A stretch of 64,000 bases of DNA from Acetobacter oryzifermentans (GCF_001628715.1 NZ_CP011120.1:1116001-1180000); one strand, 5' to 3'; counted from the stretch's first letter, positions 27,010-35,902 are shown. A program made the numbers and translations. The notes: generated from the letters alone by a model not told the origin.

Positions 27010-27345
27010 TTAGGCTGGTTTGGTTTTGCCACCAGCCGGAGGTTTGCCAGATGCCGCAGCCTTGGCCTTGTTATCTGCTTTGTCTTTGTCTGACAGGCCC
27101 GGAACTTCCACATCAATTTCCAGCATGGAACAATGCGCGCCACGGTCCAGCTTGATCTGAACCTTGTCCTGATCAACCGCAACGTGCCGTTTGATAACTT
27201 CCATGATCTCGCGGTGTAGCTGAGCCAGCAGGTCATCCTTGCCGTCACCTACACTGATGCGTTCATGCGCCAGCAAAATCTGCAACCGATCCCGCGCAAC
27301 GGGGGCGGAGGAGCGGCGTTTAAAGAGGTTGGAGAGGAAGGTCAT
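27010..27345 (-). CDS. minE: Cell division topological specificity factor MinE
   Basis: Stimulates MinD ATPase and drives pole-to-pole oscillation so the FtsZ ring forms at mid-cell. The 111 residues start [11 protein letters not shown], the membrane-targeting helix, followed by the MinD-contact helix [15 protein letters not shown] and the dimerisation domain ([35 protein letters not shown]). About 25 extra residues at the C-terminus are Lys/Ala/Pro/Gly-rich ([18 protein letters not shown]). The start overlaps the minD stop by 4 bases. Confidence 0.95.
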   Translation of the reverse strand: MTFLSNLFKRRSSAPVARDRLQILLAHERISVGDGKDDLLAQLHREIMEVIKRHVAVDQDKVQIKLDRGAHCSMLEIDVEVPGLSDKDKADNKAKAAASGKPPAGGKTKPA

Positions 27346-28157
27346 GAGACTCTCCGTTTGAACAGCCAGTCAAACAGGCCTTTGCGTTCAGTTGGAATGG
27401 TAACTTCCACTTTTTCACCCAACAAGCGGCGCGCTGCTTCTGCATAGGCGCGGGCTGGAGCGCTTTCCGGTTCGGCAATCGTAACAGGGGCACCCACGTT
27501 GGATGCTTTCAGAACATCCGGGCTTTCTGGAATAATGCCAAGCAGTGGAATGGAAAGAATTTCAAGCACGTCATCCGTAGCCAGCATGTCACCGCGTGCG
27601 GCGCGCTGGGGGTCATAACGTGTCAGCAGCAGGTGCTTATCAATTTTCTTGCCGCTTTTGGCCTTTTCCGTTGTGCTATCCAGCATCCCGATCATGCGGT
27701 CACTGTCTCGCACAGAGGAAACTTCCGGGTTGGTGACAATAACAGCCATATCAGCATGGTGCATGGCCATTTGTGCGCCACGCTCAATACCGGCGGGGCT
27801 ATCACAGATGACCCAGTCAAACTTTTTGCGAAGTTCTTCAATAACCTTGGCAACGCCCTCTGTGGTCAGGGCATCTTTATCCCGCGTCTGGGAGGCTGGT
27901 AGAAGGGAGAGGGTATCAATCCGCTTATCCTTGATAAGCGCCTGCGCCAGATTGGCGTCACCCTGAATAACGTTAATCAGGTCAAACACCACGCGGCGTT
28001 CCGCCCCCATAACCAGATCAAGATTACGCAGCCCGACGTCAAAATCTACCAGCACGACTTTCTGGCCGGTTTTGGCCAGTGCGGCTCCCAAGGCTGCGGA
28101 GGTTGTGGTTTTACCCACACCACCCTTGCCTGACGTGACGACCAGAACCTTTGCCAT
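27342..28157 (-). CDS. minD: Septum site-determining ATPase MinD
   Basis: Membrane-associated ParA-type ATPase that recruits MinC and is cycled by MinE. The 271 residues have the deviant Walker A KGGVGKTT at 11-18, [15 protein letters not shown], the [11 protein letters not shown] switch region, and a C-terminal amphipathic membrane helix ([11 protein letters not shown]). It overlaps minE by 4 bases and lies 138 bases after minC; that gap contains a 13-bp inverted repeat. Confidence 0.97.
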   Translation of the reverse strand: MAKVLVVTSGKGGVGKTTTSAALGAALAKTGQKVVLVDFDVGLRNLDLVMGAERRVVFDLINVIQGDANLAQALIKDKRIDTLSLLPASQTRDKDALTTEGVAKVIEELRKKFDWVICDSPAGIERGAQMAMHHADMAVIVTNPEVSSVRDSDRMIGMLDSTTEKAKSGKKIDKHLLLTRYDPQRAARGDMLATDDVLEILSIPLLGIIPESPDVLKASNVGAPVTIAEPESAPARAYAEAARRLLGEKVEVTIPTERKGLFDWLFKRRVS

Positions 28158-28240
28158 CAGTATTCCTTTTTATATCTCTGCGGGGTCATATGGATGAAGC
28201 CATGATGACCTTGTATGGCGATAACATGACAAGCTGCACC

Positions 28241-28286
28241 TAAAAAGAAAACTGCCAATATCTATTTAGTCTTAGTTTTCTTTTTA
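28241..28286. repeat. 13-bp inverted repeat between minC and minD
   Basis: TAAAAAGAAAACT (28241-28253) and AGTTTTCTTTTTA (28274-28286) are exact reverse complements around a 20-base loop. On the minus strand the second arm is itself U-rich. It could terminate or attenuate transcription after minC, making minDE partly independent. Confidence 0.6.
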
Positions 28287-28295
28287 TTTATTTTC

Positions 28296-28958
28296 TTACG
28301 GCAGCGGACGGAACAAAAGTGCTTCCCCCGAAAGCAGAACCTGTGCGGGTTTTTCTGTGCAGGCGGGGTCCATTTCTTCCGCCGTAGCATAGAATCCATC
28401 TATGGCCACAAGTTCGGCGGCCAGATTGCGGGTGTAAATCCGGGCATTGCCGTGCCCACCAATACCCGCAATGGCCCGCCCGCGTAAGGCACCATAAATA
28501 TGGATAGACCCCCCGGCAGAAACTTCCGCCCCAGAGGCCACAGCCCCCAGAATAACCACATCGCCATCTGGCCAGACAATATGCTGGCCGGAGCGTACGG
28601 GGTCTTCTATCAGCAGGGTTGTGGGGGCTGGCGGGCCTTCGGGTTCTTCTTCTGGTGCGGTAATTGGGCCTGAAGAGCGGCCCCCCACCGGGCTTTCAGG
28701 CCATTCCCAATCTGCTACGGCAGGCCATGAGCGATCACCGTTTTCTATGCCCAGCACGCGTATGCCGCGTTCTTTGAGCGCAGGCAGCAAAAAGGCAAGG
28801 TTGGGCGTATCGGCCTGCATCATGCTCAGATCAAGAATAACAGGTTTGCCAGCAAAAAAGCCAACAGACCGCGTGATCTGATGATCCAGCGCCACCAGCC
28901 AATCTTCCAGCGGGGCTTCCGGCGTGAGGGTGAGCGCCAGAAAAGAGCGCCCGGACAT
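28296..28958 (-). CDS. minC: Septum site-determining inhibitor MinC
   Basis: Inhibits FtsZ assembly away from mid-cell when bound to MinD. From the ATG at 28958 it has 220 residues; an in-frame TTG at 28994 would add 12. The N-terminal FtsZ-inhibiting domain covers residues 1-95 (LTPEAPLEDWLVALDHQI, GIRVLGIENGD), a Pro/Glu-rich linker follows (ITAPEEEPEGPPAP), and the C-terminal beta-helix domain shows the repeated Gly pattern ILGAVASGAEVSAGGSIHIY and GALRGRAIAGIGGHGNARI typical of MinC. It is the first gene of minCDE. Confidence 0.94.
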   Translation of the reverse strand: MSGRSFLALTLTPEAPLEDWLVALDHQITRSVGFFAGKPVILDLSMMQADTPNLAFLLPALKERGIRVLGIENGDRSWPAVADWEWPESPVGGRSSGPITAPEEEPEGPPAPTTLLIEDPVRSGQHIVWPDGDVVILGAVASGAEVSAGGSIHIYGALRGRAIAGIGGHGNARIYTRNLAAELVAIDGFYATAEEMDPACTEKPAQVLLSGEALLFRPLP

Positions 28959-29179
28959 ACGGATACGGGGGAGTGGGGGATGTGTGCCGGACAAGAACAG
29001 CCGCTCTCGAAATTAAAGATCAGGAATAACAGATGCACAGGATAATGGCGTTACAGTGCAGTTGGGAAGTGTCTGTTACGCATTGGATGCATGAAGGCAA
29101 GGGGATGGTGGGAATTTGATGTACTTTCATGCTGTTTTCCCTCTGGCGTTGGGGCAGGCAATGGCATAAATCATCGGGT

Positions 29180-29848
29180 ATGCGTACCCTCTTTCATTTT
29201 CCCCTCTCTCCTGCCAGCCGTACTGTTCGGCTTGTACTGGCGGAAAAGCGCCTGCCGTTTGAGGCCATTATTGAACGGGCATGGGAACACCGGCCCGAAT
29301 TTTTGGCCATGAACCCAGCAGGTGATGTGCCGGTTCTGGTGGAAGATAATGGGCTGATTGTGCCGGATTCGTATGTGATCTGCGAATATCTGGAAGAAGC
29401 ATATTCCGATACGCCGTTGCTGGGGCGTACGCTGGCAGAACGTGTGGAAGTGCGCCGCGTAATGGCGTGGTTTGATACGCTGTTTGCGCGCGAAGTTTCT
29501 GGCCGGTTTATTGATGAACGGGTGATGAAGCGCCTAAGCGGCCGCGGCAACCCTGATGGCACCGCGCTGCGTGAGGCCTATGCCGCCATGCGCCCGCTTA
29601 TGAAATACGTGAATGATCTGGCAGAAAACCGGAACTGGCTTGCTGGTAATTTTCTGTCTTTGGCAGATTTTACGGCCGCTGGGCATCTGTCCTGTCTGGA
29701 TTTTATTGGCGATATTGATTGGAGCAAGGTGCCAGCTGTGCGGGACTGGTACGCACGCATGAAGTCTCGCCCCTGTTTCCGTCCGCTTCTGGCTGATCGG
29801 GTTTCTGGCATAACGCCGCCTGAATATTACACCAATCTGGATTTCTGA
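29180..29848 (+). CDS. Glutathione S-transferase / SspA-like protein
   Basis: A 222-residue thioredoxin-fold plus helical protein. The N-terminal domain is MRTLFHFPLSPASRTVRLVL with the glutathione-contact loop DVPVLVEDNGLIVPDSYVIC (the PVL and DS motifs). The C-terminal helical domain contains GNFLSLADFTAAGHLSCLDF, the conserved N-capping box of GST folds. Whether it binds glutathione as an enzyme or acts as a regulator like SspA is unclear. The ATG at 29180 is chosen because the thioredoxin fold begins there. The flavoprotein gene follows after 4 bases, suggesting cotranscription. Confidence 0.85.
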   Translation: MRTLFHFPLSPASRTVRLVLAEKRLPFEAIIERAWEHRPEFLAMNPAGDVPVLVEDNGLIVPDSYVICEYLEEAYSDTPLLGRTLAERVEVRRVMAWFDTLFAREVSGRFIDERVMKRLSGRGNPDGTALREAYAAMRPLMKYVNDLAENRNWLAGNFLSLADFTAAGHLSCLDFIGDIDWSKVPAVRDWYARMKSRPCFRPLLADRVSGITPPEYYTNLDF

Positions 29849-29852
29849 TCTT

Positions 29853-31067
29853 TTGAAACACCAAACGGCGTGGCACGCACCAGATGTGCTGGTTATTGGC
29901 GGCGGTGCCGCAGGGCTTATGGCTGCCATAACGGCAGGCCAGCGTGGGTGCAGTGTTGTTGTGGTGGAGCACGGGCCGGAAGTGGGGCGCAAAATCCTTA
30001 TTTCCGGTGGTGGGCGCTGTAATTTCACCAATACAGAAATACGGGCAGACCGGTTTTTGTCTGCCAACCGGCATTTTGTAAAATCAGCACTCAGCCGCTA
30101 TAAGCCGGAAGATTTTCTGGCCCTGTTGGCCAAACATGCCATTGCATGGCACGAGAAAAAGCTGGGCCAGCTTTTTTGCGATCATTCAGCGCGGGATATT
30201 GTTTCCATGCTGTTGGCAGAATGTGGCGCAGCAGGCGTGCGTATTCTTACAGATACACGCATTCGCCACGTCAGCCGCTCTGGTGATGCCTTTCGGGTAG
30301 AAAGCTCTGCCGGTGAGTTTCAGCCAAAAGCCGTTATCTTGGCCACGGGGGGGCTTTCCATTCCCAAATTGGGGGCCAGCAGCTTTGCGTATGATGTGGC
30401 GCGGCAATTTGATGTGCCCGTTATCAAACCAGAGCCGGCCCTTGTACCACTGGTATTTGATCAGCCGCAGGATGGGTGGTTGAAAACGCTGGCTGGTGTT
30501 TCTTTGCCCGTGCGTGTGACGTGTGGCAAAACAGCGTTTGATGAAGCTTTGCTGTTTACGCATCGGGGGCTTTCTGGCCCAGCCTTGTTGCAGATTTCTT
30601 CCTATTGGCAGGCGGGGCAGGCTGTAAAGGTGGATATGCTGCCGGGGCAGAATTTGGCGGCATTGCTGATGGGGCTAAAAAAAGCTGGTTCCAAAGCCAA
30701 GGCACCAGCAGCTTTGGCCAGATGGCTGCCGCAGCGTTTGGCCGCAGCCTTGGCAGCGCAAAAGGCATCTGAGCGGCCTATGGCGGAATGGGCCGATAAA
30801 GATATTCAAGCCTTGGCGCAGCGTGCGCAGAACATGCAACTTTACCCCACAGGCACAGAAGGCTTTGCCAAAGCAGAGGTGACGCGTGGCGGGGTGGATA
30901 CACGCGCACTGTCTTCTCGCACCATGCAGGTAGAAGCTGTGCCCGGCCTGTTTATGGTGGGTGAGGCTGTGGATGTTACGGGCTGGCTGGGCGGCTATAA
31001 CTTCCACTGGGCATGGGCCAGCGGCCACGCTGCGGGGGAAGCCGCAGCGCAGTTTCGTGCTGTATAG
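29853..31067 (+). CDS. NAD(P)/FAD-dependent oxidoreductase, HI0933/YhiN family
   Basis: Predicted cytosolic flavoprotein of 404 residues with no defined substrate. The FAD dinucleotide-binding motif is VLVIGGGAAGLMAAITAGQR at residues 12-31, followed by GRKILISGGGRCNFTN, the signature of the HI0933 family, and a C-terminal GLFMVGEAVDVTGWLGGYNF motif that closes the FAD site. The start appears to be TTG at 29853, four bases after the preceding stop, with no obvious Shine-Dalgarno, which suggests translational coupling. Convergent with rsmI, which ends 3 bases away. Confidence 0.88.
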   Translation: MKHQTAWHAPDVLVIGGGAAGLMAAITAGQRGCSVVVVEHGPEVGRKILISGGGRCNFTNTEIRADRFLSANRHFVKSALSRYKPEDFLALLAKHAIAWHEKKLGQLFCDHSARDIVSMLLAECGAAGVRILTDTRIRHVSRSGDAFRVESSAGEFQPKAVILATGGLSIPKLGASSFAYDVARQFDVPVIKPEPALVPLVFDQPQDGWLKTLAGVSLPVRVTCGKTAFDEALLFTHRGLSGPALLQISSYWQAGQAVKVDMLPGQNLAALLMGLKKAGSKAKAPAALARWLPQRLAAALAAQKASERPMAEWADKDIQALAQRAQNMQLYPTGTEGFAKAEVTRGGVDTRALSSRTMQVEAVPGLFMVGEAVDVTGWLGGYNFHWAWASGHAAGEAAAQFRAV

Positions 31068-31070
31068 GTT

Positions 31071-32039
31071 TTAGCTTTTTGCAGCTTTAATTTCGGCAGC
31101 CAGCTCCAGAGCGCGCGTATAAACGGTGCGCTTTGGCAAACCCGCTGCTGTTGCCGCCAGTGCTGCGGCATCCTTAACAGAATGTGTTTCCAACAGGCTA
31201 CGCAAGGTGGTGTCCAGATCATCTTCAGATGTCTGCTCCGGCTCGGCCGGGCCAAGGAGCACGGTTATTTCTCCGCGCGGGGGTGTGGTGGCGTAAAAGG
31301 CGGCTAGGTCACCCACGGTATCACGCCGCACTTCCTCAAATTTTTTGGTCAGTTCCCGCGCTACAGCACAGGGGCGTGTGGGGCCAAAAATTTCCGCCAT
31401 ATCAGCCAAAGTTTCAGCCAGCCTATGCGGGGCCTCGTGCCAGATTAGGGTTGCGCTCAGGCCCGCACGTTCCGCCGCATGTAGCTTGGCAAAACTTTCC
31501 TTGCGGGCTGATGAGCGCGGCGGCGGAAAGCCAATAAACATAAACGGATGTGGTGGCAGGCCAGAAAGCACAAGTGCTGTTAATGCAGCGTTTGGGCCGG
31601 GTACGACTGTAACGGGCACATTGGCTTCTATGGCCGCGCGCACAAGGCGGAAGCCGGGGTCTGATAGCAGGGGCATGCCGGCATCAGAAACCAGCGCAAT
31701 GTTGGCGCCATCTTGTAAGCGGGCAATCAGGCCGGGAATACGCTGGCGCTCATTATGTTCATGCAGTGCTTCGGTGCGGGCAGAAATACTGCGTTCTGTT
31801 AGCAGCCGGGCGGTGGTGCGCGTATCTTCACACAGAATCAGGTCTGCACTGGCCAGTGCTTCGGCACCACGCGGGCTGAAGTCCCCCAGATTGCCAATGG
31901 GGGTGGCAACCAACGTAAGACCGGGGCAAGAAGGCGCATGACTTGGCGGCTTTCCTTCGCTATGGAGGGGGGAAGTCCGGTCGCGGTGTTCATCAGGCCG
32001 GTTGTTTGTGGAGGACGATCTTGATGATGACGCGTGCAT
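31071..32039 (-). CDS. rsmI: 16S rRNA (cytidine1402-2'-O)-methyltransferase
   Basis: Methylates the ribose of C1402 in the decoding centre using SAM. The 322 residues start with a Ser/Arg-rich leader, then the tetrapyrrole-methylase-like fold begins at LTLVATPIGNLGDFSPRGAE, with LCEDTRTTARLL, LVSDAGMPLLSDPG, VVPGPNAALTALVLSGLP and the HEAPHRLAETL segment. AGGAG lies 5 bases before the ATG at 32039, which decides against an upstream ATG at 32090. The first 16 bases overlap the start of the divergent lpoA-like gene, as in the rsmI/lpoA pair of other proteobacteria. Confidence 0.93.
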   Translation of the reverse strand: MHASSSRSSSTNNRPDEHRDRTSPLHSEGKPPSHAPSCPGLTLVATPIGNLGDFSPRGAEALASADLILCEDTRTTARLLTERSISARTEALHEHNERQRIPGLIARLQDGANIALVSDAGMPLLSDPGFRLVRAAIEANVPVTVVPGPNAALTALVLSGLPPHPFMFIGFPPPRSSARKESFAKLHAAERAGLSATLIWHEAPHRLAETLADMAEIFGPTRPCAVARELTKKFEEVRRDTVGDLAAFYATTPPRGEITVLLGPAEPEQTSEDDLDTTLRSLLETHSVKDAAALAATAAGLPKRTVYTRALELAAEIKAAKS

Positions 32040-33418
32040 GTTCGCTCCTGTCTGGACTTTCCAGCCAAGGTCTGGCGGGAAAACAGACATGGCGCAAGGC
32101 CGGTCTGGCTGCTTTGGGCATAACCGGCATGGCTTTGGCTGGCTGTGCAGACCAATCTCCCTCTGCTGGTGGTGGGGTTTCTAAGCCTGTAGCCAGCCAC
32201 AAAATTGGGGTTCTGCTGCCTCTTAGTGGCCCAAATGCCGGGCTGGGGCACGAACTGCTGGCGGGTGCGCAGCTTGCAGTTGGCAACACAGCACCTACGG
32301 ACCCAACAGGGTTGCAGTTAGATGTGCATGATACAGCCGCAGCCGGTGGGGCATCTGGCGCGGCTACTGCTGCTGTAAGTGCCGGGGATGGCCTGCTGCT
32401 TGGCCCGCTTACCAGTGGTGATACCGCAGTTGCGGCACCCGCCGCACAGTCTGCCGGTATTCCGGTTCTAGCTTTCACCAGTGATATTTCCCAGGCTCGT
32501 TCTGGTGTGTGGATTATGGGTATCACGCCAGAAGATCAGGTGCAGCGTCTGGTAGAACAGGCACGCCAGGATGGGCGGCGTAAGTTTGCGGCGCTTTTGC
32601 CCAACAACCCGCTAGGTCATGCGCTGGGGAATGGCTTGCAGTCTGCTTGCTATGATCAGGGTTTGCCAGAGCCCACAATTGTGTATCACTCCGGCACGGC
32701 GGCCAGTATTTCGCAAAGCCTGCGTGATATTTCCAATTACGATACGCGCTTGCAGGCTGCAAAAGGCAACAGCAGTGAGCCAGCGCCTTACACGCCAGAT
32801 GCCGCCACAGCAGATGCAGATGCCGCCAAAACGGCAGACAAGCTGCCTTCTAATCTGGCGGCAGCATTGGGCACAGATGGTAGCGCACCAGCAGCGCCAA
32901 CAGATACGCCCAAGGCAGAGGCTCCCAAGTTAGAAGCGCCACCTTTTGATGCGCTGCTGCTGGGTGATACCGGCCTGAACCTGAGAAACGTGATTGTGGC
33001 GTTGAACGAAACTCAGATCAGCCTGCCATCCGTGCGTATTATGGGGCCGGGCCTGTGGGCTGCCTTTGCCACTAAGCTGGGGGCCATTAAAGGCGCATGG
33101 TATGCCGCGCCAGATCCTACGTCTCGCCAGGCTTTTGTTACGCGTTTTATGGCGGTTAACCACCATATGCCCAAGCCATTGGCTGATTTGTCTTACGATG
33201 CTGCCAATGTGGCCAAAACCGTAGCGCAGAGTGGTGCTTCTGGGTATCCGGCCAGCGCACTTACGCGGTCTGAAGGGTTCTCTGGCGTCAATGGTCCGTT
33301 TACGCTGCTGCCTGATGGGCGTGTTCGTCGCGCTTTGGGTGTGTTTGAAGTGATTGGCGGCGGTAGCCCTGCCAAAATGCAGAGTGCTCCAGCAAAGGCC
33401 AGCGCAATATCTGGTTAA
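32024..33418 (+). CDS. Penicillin-binding protein activator, LpoA/LppC-type lipoprotein
   Basis: Predicted outer-membrane lipoprotein of 464 residues that would stimulate peptidoglycan synthesis, by analogy with LpoA. The signal peptide ends in a lipobox (MALAGC, Cys41). The rest is a periplasmic-binding-protein-like fold: KIGVLLPLSGPNAGLGHELL, DGLLLGPLTSGDTAVAAPAA, FTSDISQARSGVWIMG, RKFAALLPNNPLGHALGNGL. An Ala/Pro/Thr-rich insert lies near residues 270-310. GGAGGA is 8 bases before the ATG at 32024. It is divergent from rsmI; yraN, often next in this locus, is not found. The function in this lineage is inferred. Confidence 0.82.
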   Translation: MMTRACSLLSGLSSQGLAGKQTWRKAGLAALGITGMALAGCADQSPSAGGGVSKPVASHKIGVLLPLSGPNAGLGHELLAGAQLAVGNTAPTDPTGLQLDVHDTAAAGGASGAATAAVSAGDGLLLGPLTSGDTAVAAPAAQSAGIPVLAFTSDISQARSGVWIMGITPEDQVQRLVEQARQDGRRKFAALLPNNPLGHALGNGLQSACYDQGLPEPTIVYHSGTAASISQSLRDISNYDTRLQAAKGNSSEPAPYTPDAATADADAAKTADKLPSNLAAALGTDGSAPAAPTDTPKAEAPKLEAPPFDALLLGDTGLNLRNVIVALNETQISLPSVRIMGPGLWAAFATKLGAIKGAWYAAPDPTSRQAFVTRFMAVNHHMPKPLADLSYDAANVAKTVAQSGASGYPASALTRSEGFSGVNGPFTLLPDGRVRRALGVFEVIGGGSPAKMQSAPAKASAISG

Positions 33419-33443
33419 TCTGGTTGTATTTGTAATAAAAGCT

Positions 33444-33482
33444 AAAAAGGGCTGCCTGATATATTTTCAGGCAGCCCTTTTT
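33444..33482. terminator. Bidirectional terminator
   Basis: AAAAAGGGCTGCCTGA (33444-33459) pairs with TCAGGCAGCCCTTTTT (33467-33482) around a 7-base loop. The A and T ends give U-tracts on both strands. It separates the convergent lpoA-like and TPR genes. Confidence 0.93.
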
Positions 33483-33503
33483 ATTTGCTGTGCATAAAAG
33501 AAA

Positions 33504-35108
33504 TTATTTTTTGTGCTGTGCCAGAATGGTTAAAACCTGCGCAACACGTTCCACCACATCATCCCACTTTCGCGGGGTGGTCTGGCGAATAATCTGCAAC
33601 GTAGGGTACCATGGGCTATCTGTGCGCCCACTCAGCCAGCGCCAGCAGTTATCATACCGATCCATCAGCAAAACCGGCTTACCTAATCCGCCAGCCAGAT
33701 GCACTACAGAGGTATCTACCGTGACCACAACATCCAAAGACATGATGAAGGCCGCTGTATCATCCATATTGTGGAGGAGATGTGTGGGGTCATACAATAC
33801 CATGTTGGGCGGTGGGTCATTCATCTGCTCGGCATAAGGGCCTTTTTGCAAGCTGATGAGATTAACGCCTTCCACATCTCCCAATGGAGAGAGTGTGTGC
33901 AGGTTTATGGAGCGCCTGCGGTCTACAATATGGGCTGAAATTGTATTGGGCCGTGGTGCACCGCCCCATACCAGCCCCACATTCAGGTTATCATTTTCAG
34001 GCAGAAATTTTGCCAGTTCGCGCACTTTTATGGTGTCTGCCCGCAAATAGGGCACGGGCGCACCCATGGCATCTGGCGTGGCAGAAAAAACGCGGGGCAG
34101 GCTGATAAACGGGCAATGCCAATCAAACGGCGGGGTAGTACCACCTACCTGCACAATTTGCGCACCAACAACCCGATTACAGAGTTCGCCCAGTGTTTCT
34201 GGTACCCATAAATGTGGGATGGCCCCCCGGTCTGAAAGTGGCTTGATGTAACGCAGATACATTAAAGTATCTCCAAGCCCTTCTTCCTGCGTAATCAGGA
34301 TACGTTTACCCCGGATATCCGTATTCGGCCCAAGCGAAGGCATAAGAGTGCTTGGCGGCAGGCTGGTATGGCCGGGCAGGCGCAAACGCCATTCATGTTC
34401 TGCCCAACCTTGTGCATAACGCCCGGCTTTAAGCAGTGTAATGGAGTGGTTCAGGCGGATTTGCGGTTCTGTAGGACGCAGAGAAATGGCACGCCGATAG
34501 TAATCCAGCGCTTCATCCAGCCGCCCTTTGCCAGCCAGCATACATCCGATGTTTGAAAGTGTGCCTGCATGATCTGGCTGCGTTTCCAAAACATTTTGGA
34601 GGTGTGCCAAAGCTTCATCAAAACGGCCTTGTTCAAGAAGCGCCATGGCCAGCAGGTTGTGGGAGTGCATGCTGTTGGGCCGTAGGTCAACAGCATGGCG
34701 TAACAGGCTGATAGCTTCATCAAACTGTCCGCATTGCACCAGCAAATTGCCCAGAATATCATAAATACGGGCATCTTGCGGCGTGCGCTCCAGAGCAGCA
34801 CGGCATACAGCTTCGGCTAAGGGGCGTTTGTCCAGTTCTGCTAGCAGATCACTCAGTGCCTGTAGCGGATGCTCCGTGCCAGCATGGCGGGATGCAATAT
34901 CGCATAGAATTTCTGCGGCTTCTTCCGGCTGGTTAGTGCCTGCAAGGCAATATGCATACAGGGTTTTGGCCAGATCATTATTGCTGGTGCTGAATGGTTC
35001 CAGAACAGCAAGCATTTCGTTGAAGTGGCCCGCAATAATTTCTGTACGCGCGCGCCGCAACGTCAGTTGATCGGGCAGGGTAGGGGCAGAAGCAGCAGGA
35101 GTATTCAT
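33504..35108 (-). CDS. TPR repeat protein with C-terminal glycosyltransferase family 9-like domain
   Basis: A 534-residue protein of uncertain function. Residues 30-250 contain about six tetratricopeptide repeats (for example YDILGNLLVQCGQFDEAISL, then SHNLLAMALLEQGRFDEALA). From about residue 290 the sequence resembles the nucleotide-sugar-binding half of GT9/GT-B enzymes: ILITQEEGLGDTLMYLRYIK, VGLVWGGAPRPN, then VVTVDTSVVHLAGGLGKPVL and LLMDRYDNCWRWLSGR. Such TPR-GT proteins are widespread and mostly uncharacterised; protein O-glycosylation or envelope glycan work is possible. It has no signal peptide. It lies downstream of carD but beyond the carD terminator. Confidence 0.8.
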   Translation of the reverse strand: MNTPAASAPTLPDQLTLRRARTEIIAGHFNEMLAVLEPFSTSNNDLAKTLYAYCLAGTNQPEEAAEILCDIASRHAGTEHPLQALSDLLAELDKRPLAEAVCRAALERTPQDARIYDILGNLLVQCGQFDEAISLLRHAVDLRPNSMHSHNLLAMALLEQGRFDEALAHLQNVLETQPDHAGTLSNIGCMLAGKGRLDEALDYYRRAISLRPTEPQIRLNHSITLLKAGRYAQGWAEHEWRLRLPGHTSLPPSTLMPSLGPNTDIRGKRILITQEEGLGDTLMYLRYIKPLSDRGAIPHLWVPETLGELCNRVVGAQIVQVGGTTPPFDWHCPFISLPRVFSATPDAMGAPVPYLRADTIKVRELAKFLPENDNLNVGLVWGGAPRPNTISAHIVDRRRSINLHTLSPLGDVEGVNLISLQKGPYAEQMNDPPPNMVLYDPTHLLHNMDDTAAFIMSLDVVVTVDTSVVHLAGGLGKPVLLMDRYDNCWRWLSGRTDSPWYPTLQIIRQTTPRKWDDVVERVAQVLTILAQHKK

Positions 35109-35173
35109 GATGGCATTAGGTATCGTTTAAAACAGATGAATGAATAACACGAGGCAGGCAATGTGTAGGCAAG

Positions 35174-35206
35174 AAAAAACCCGACACGATAGTGTATCAT
35201 GCCGGG
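35174..35206 (-). terminator. carD terminator
   Basis: On the minus strand CCCGGCATGATA pairs with TATCGTGTCGGG with two mismatches, followed by six T (complement of 35174-35179). It lies 41 bases past the carD stop. Confidence 0.85.
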
Positions 35207-35246
35207 CGATGAACCTGAATGTCTAAAGTAACGGAATGTAAAAGGT

Positions 35247-35837
35247 TCAGGCAGCTTTCATAACTGCTGTCAGGGATTCCAGAACTTCAGTCGGGTCTTT
35301 CTTTTCCAAAACAGCCACTTCGGCCACAAAACGTTCCTGCGCGGCTTCAAACAGCTTGCGTTCGCTAAAGCTGCCATCCAAGCTATCTACGTTGCGGCGT
35401 AGATCACGCAGCACTTCGGCAATCTGTACCAGATCACCCGAGTTGATTTTTTCCTGATATGCCACGGCGCGGCGGGCCCACATGCCTTTGCTAACATGCG
35501 GCTTACCCTTGATAATCGCCATGGCCTTATCTACAATCTCGCGCGAGACAATTTTGCGCAGGCCAGCCTTACGGGCCTTGCTGAGCGGGATGCGCAGTGT
35601 CATCTGGTTGCCGGGGAAGGAAATCTGGATTACTTCCAGCTTCGTTCCGGCAATTTCATCAACCCCTATCCGGTCTACCCGCCCCACGCCATGGGCGGCA
35701 TAGACAATGGCATCGCCTTCCTCAAAAGGATCTTCATCCTTTACTTTTGTTTTTGCTTGGGCTGCCGTAGCAGCTGCAGCGGTGCGTGCCATGGCGTCTG
35801 TCACGCCGCCTTTAGGAGGTGCTCTGAACGTGTTCAT
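35247..35837 (-). CDS. carD: CarD family transcriptional regulator
   Basis: RNA polymerase-binding factor that stabilises open complexes at promoters such as rRNA promoters. The 196 residues have an Ala/Lys-rich N-terminal segment (1-35), then the RNAP-interaction domain (FEEGDAIVYAAHGVGRVDRI, then IPLSKARKAGLRKIV), and a C-terminal helical DNA-binding domain (MWARRAVAYQEKINSGDLVQ, SFSERKLFEAAQERFVAEVA). The ATG at 35837 has no Shine-Dalgarno, and the likely promoter places the transcript start only about 7 bases upstream, so the mRNA may be nearly leaderless; ATG at 35792 is the alternative. Confidence 0.93.
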   Translation of the reverse strand: MNTFRAPPKGGVTDAMARTAAAATAAQAKTKVKDEDPFEEGDAIVYAAHGVGRVDRIGVDEIAGTKLEVIQISFPGNQMTLRIPLSKARKAGLRKIVSREIVDKAMAIIKGKPHVSKGMWARRAVAYQEKINSGDLVQIAEVLRDLRRNVDSLDGSFSERKLFEAAQERFVAEVAVLEKKDPTEVLESLTAVMKAA

Positions 35838-35850
35838 AGCTATAGCTTAT

Positions 35851-35879
35851 AGCATAAAACCGCAGCGTTGTCTTGTAAA
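35851..35879 (-). promoter_or_regulatory. Predicted sigma-70 promoter of carD
   Basis: On the minus strand TTTACA (35879-35874) and TATGCT (35856-35851) are separated by 17 bases. The expected start of transcription is near 35844. A CCGCAG/CTGCGG stem (35860-35893), possibly the terminator of the upstream bestrophin gene, overlaps the promoter. Confidence 0.55.
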
Positions 35880-35902
35880 AGAGAAAACTGCGGTTCTGCT
35901 AT

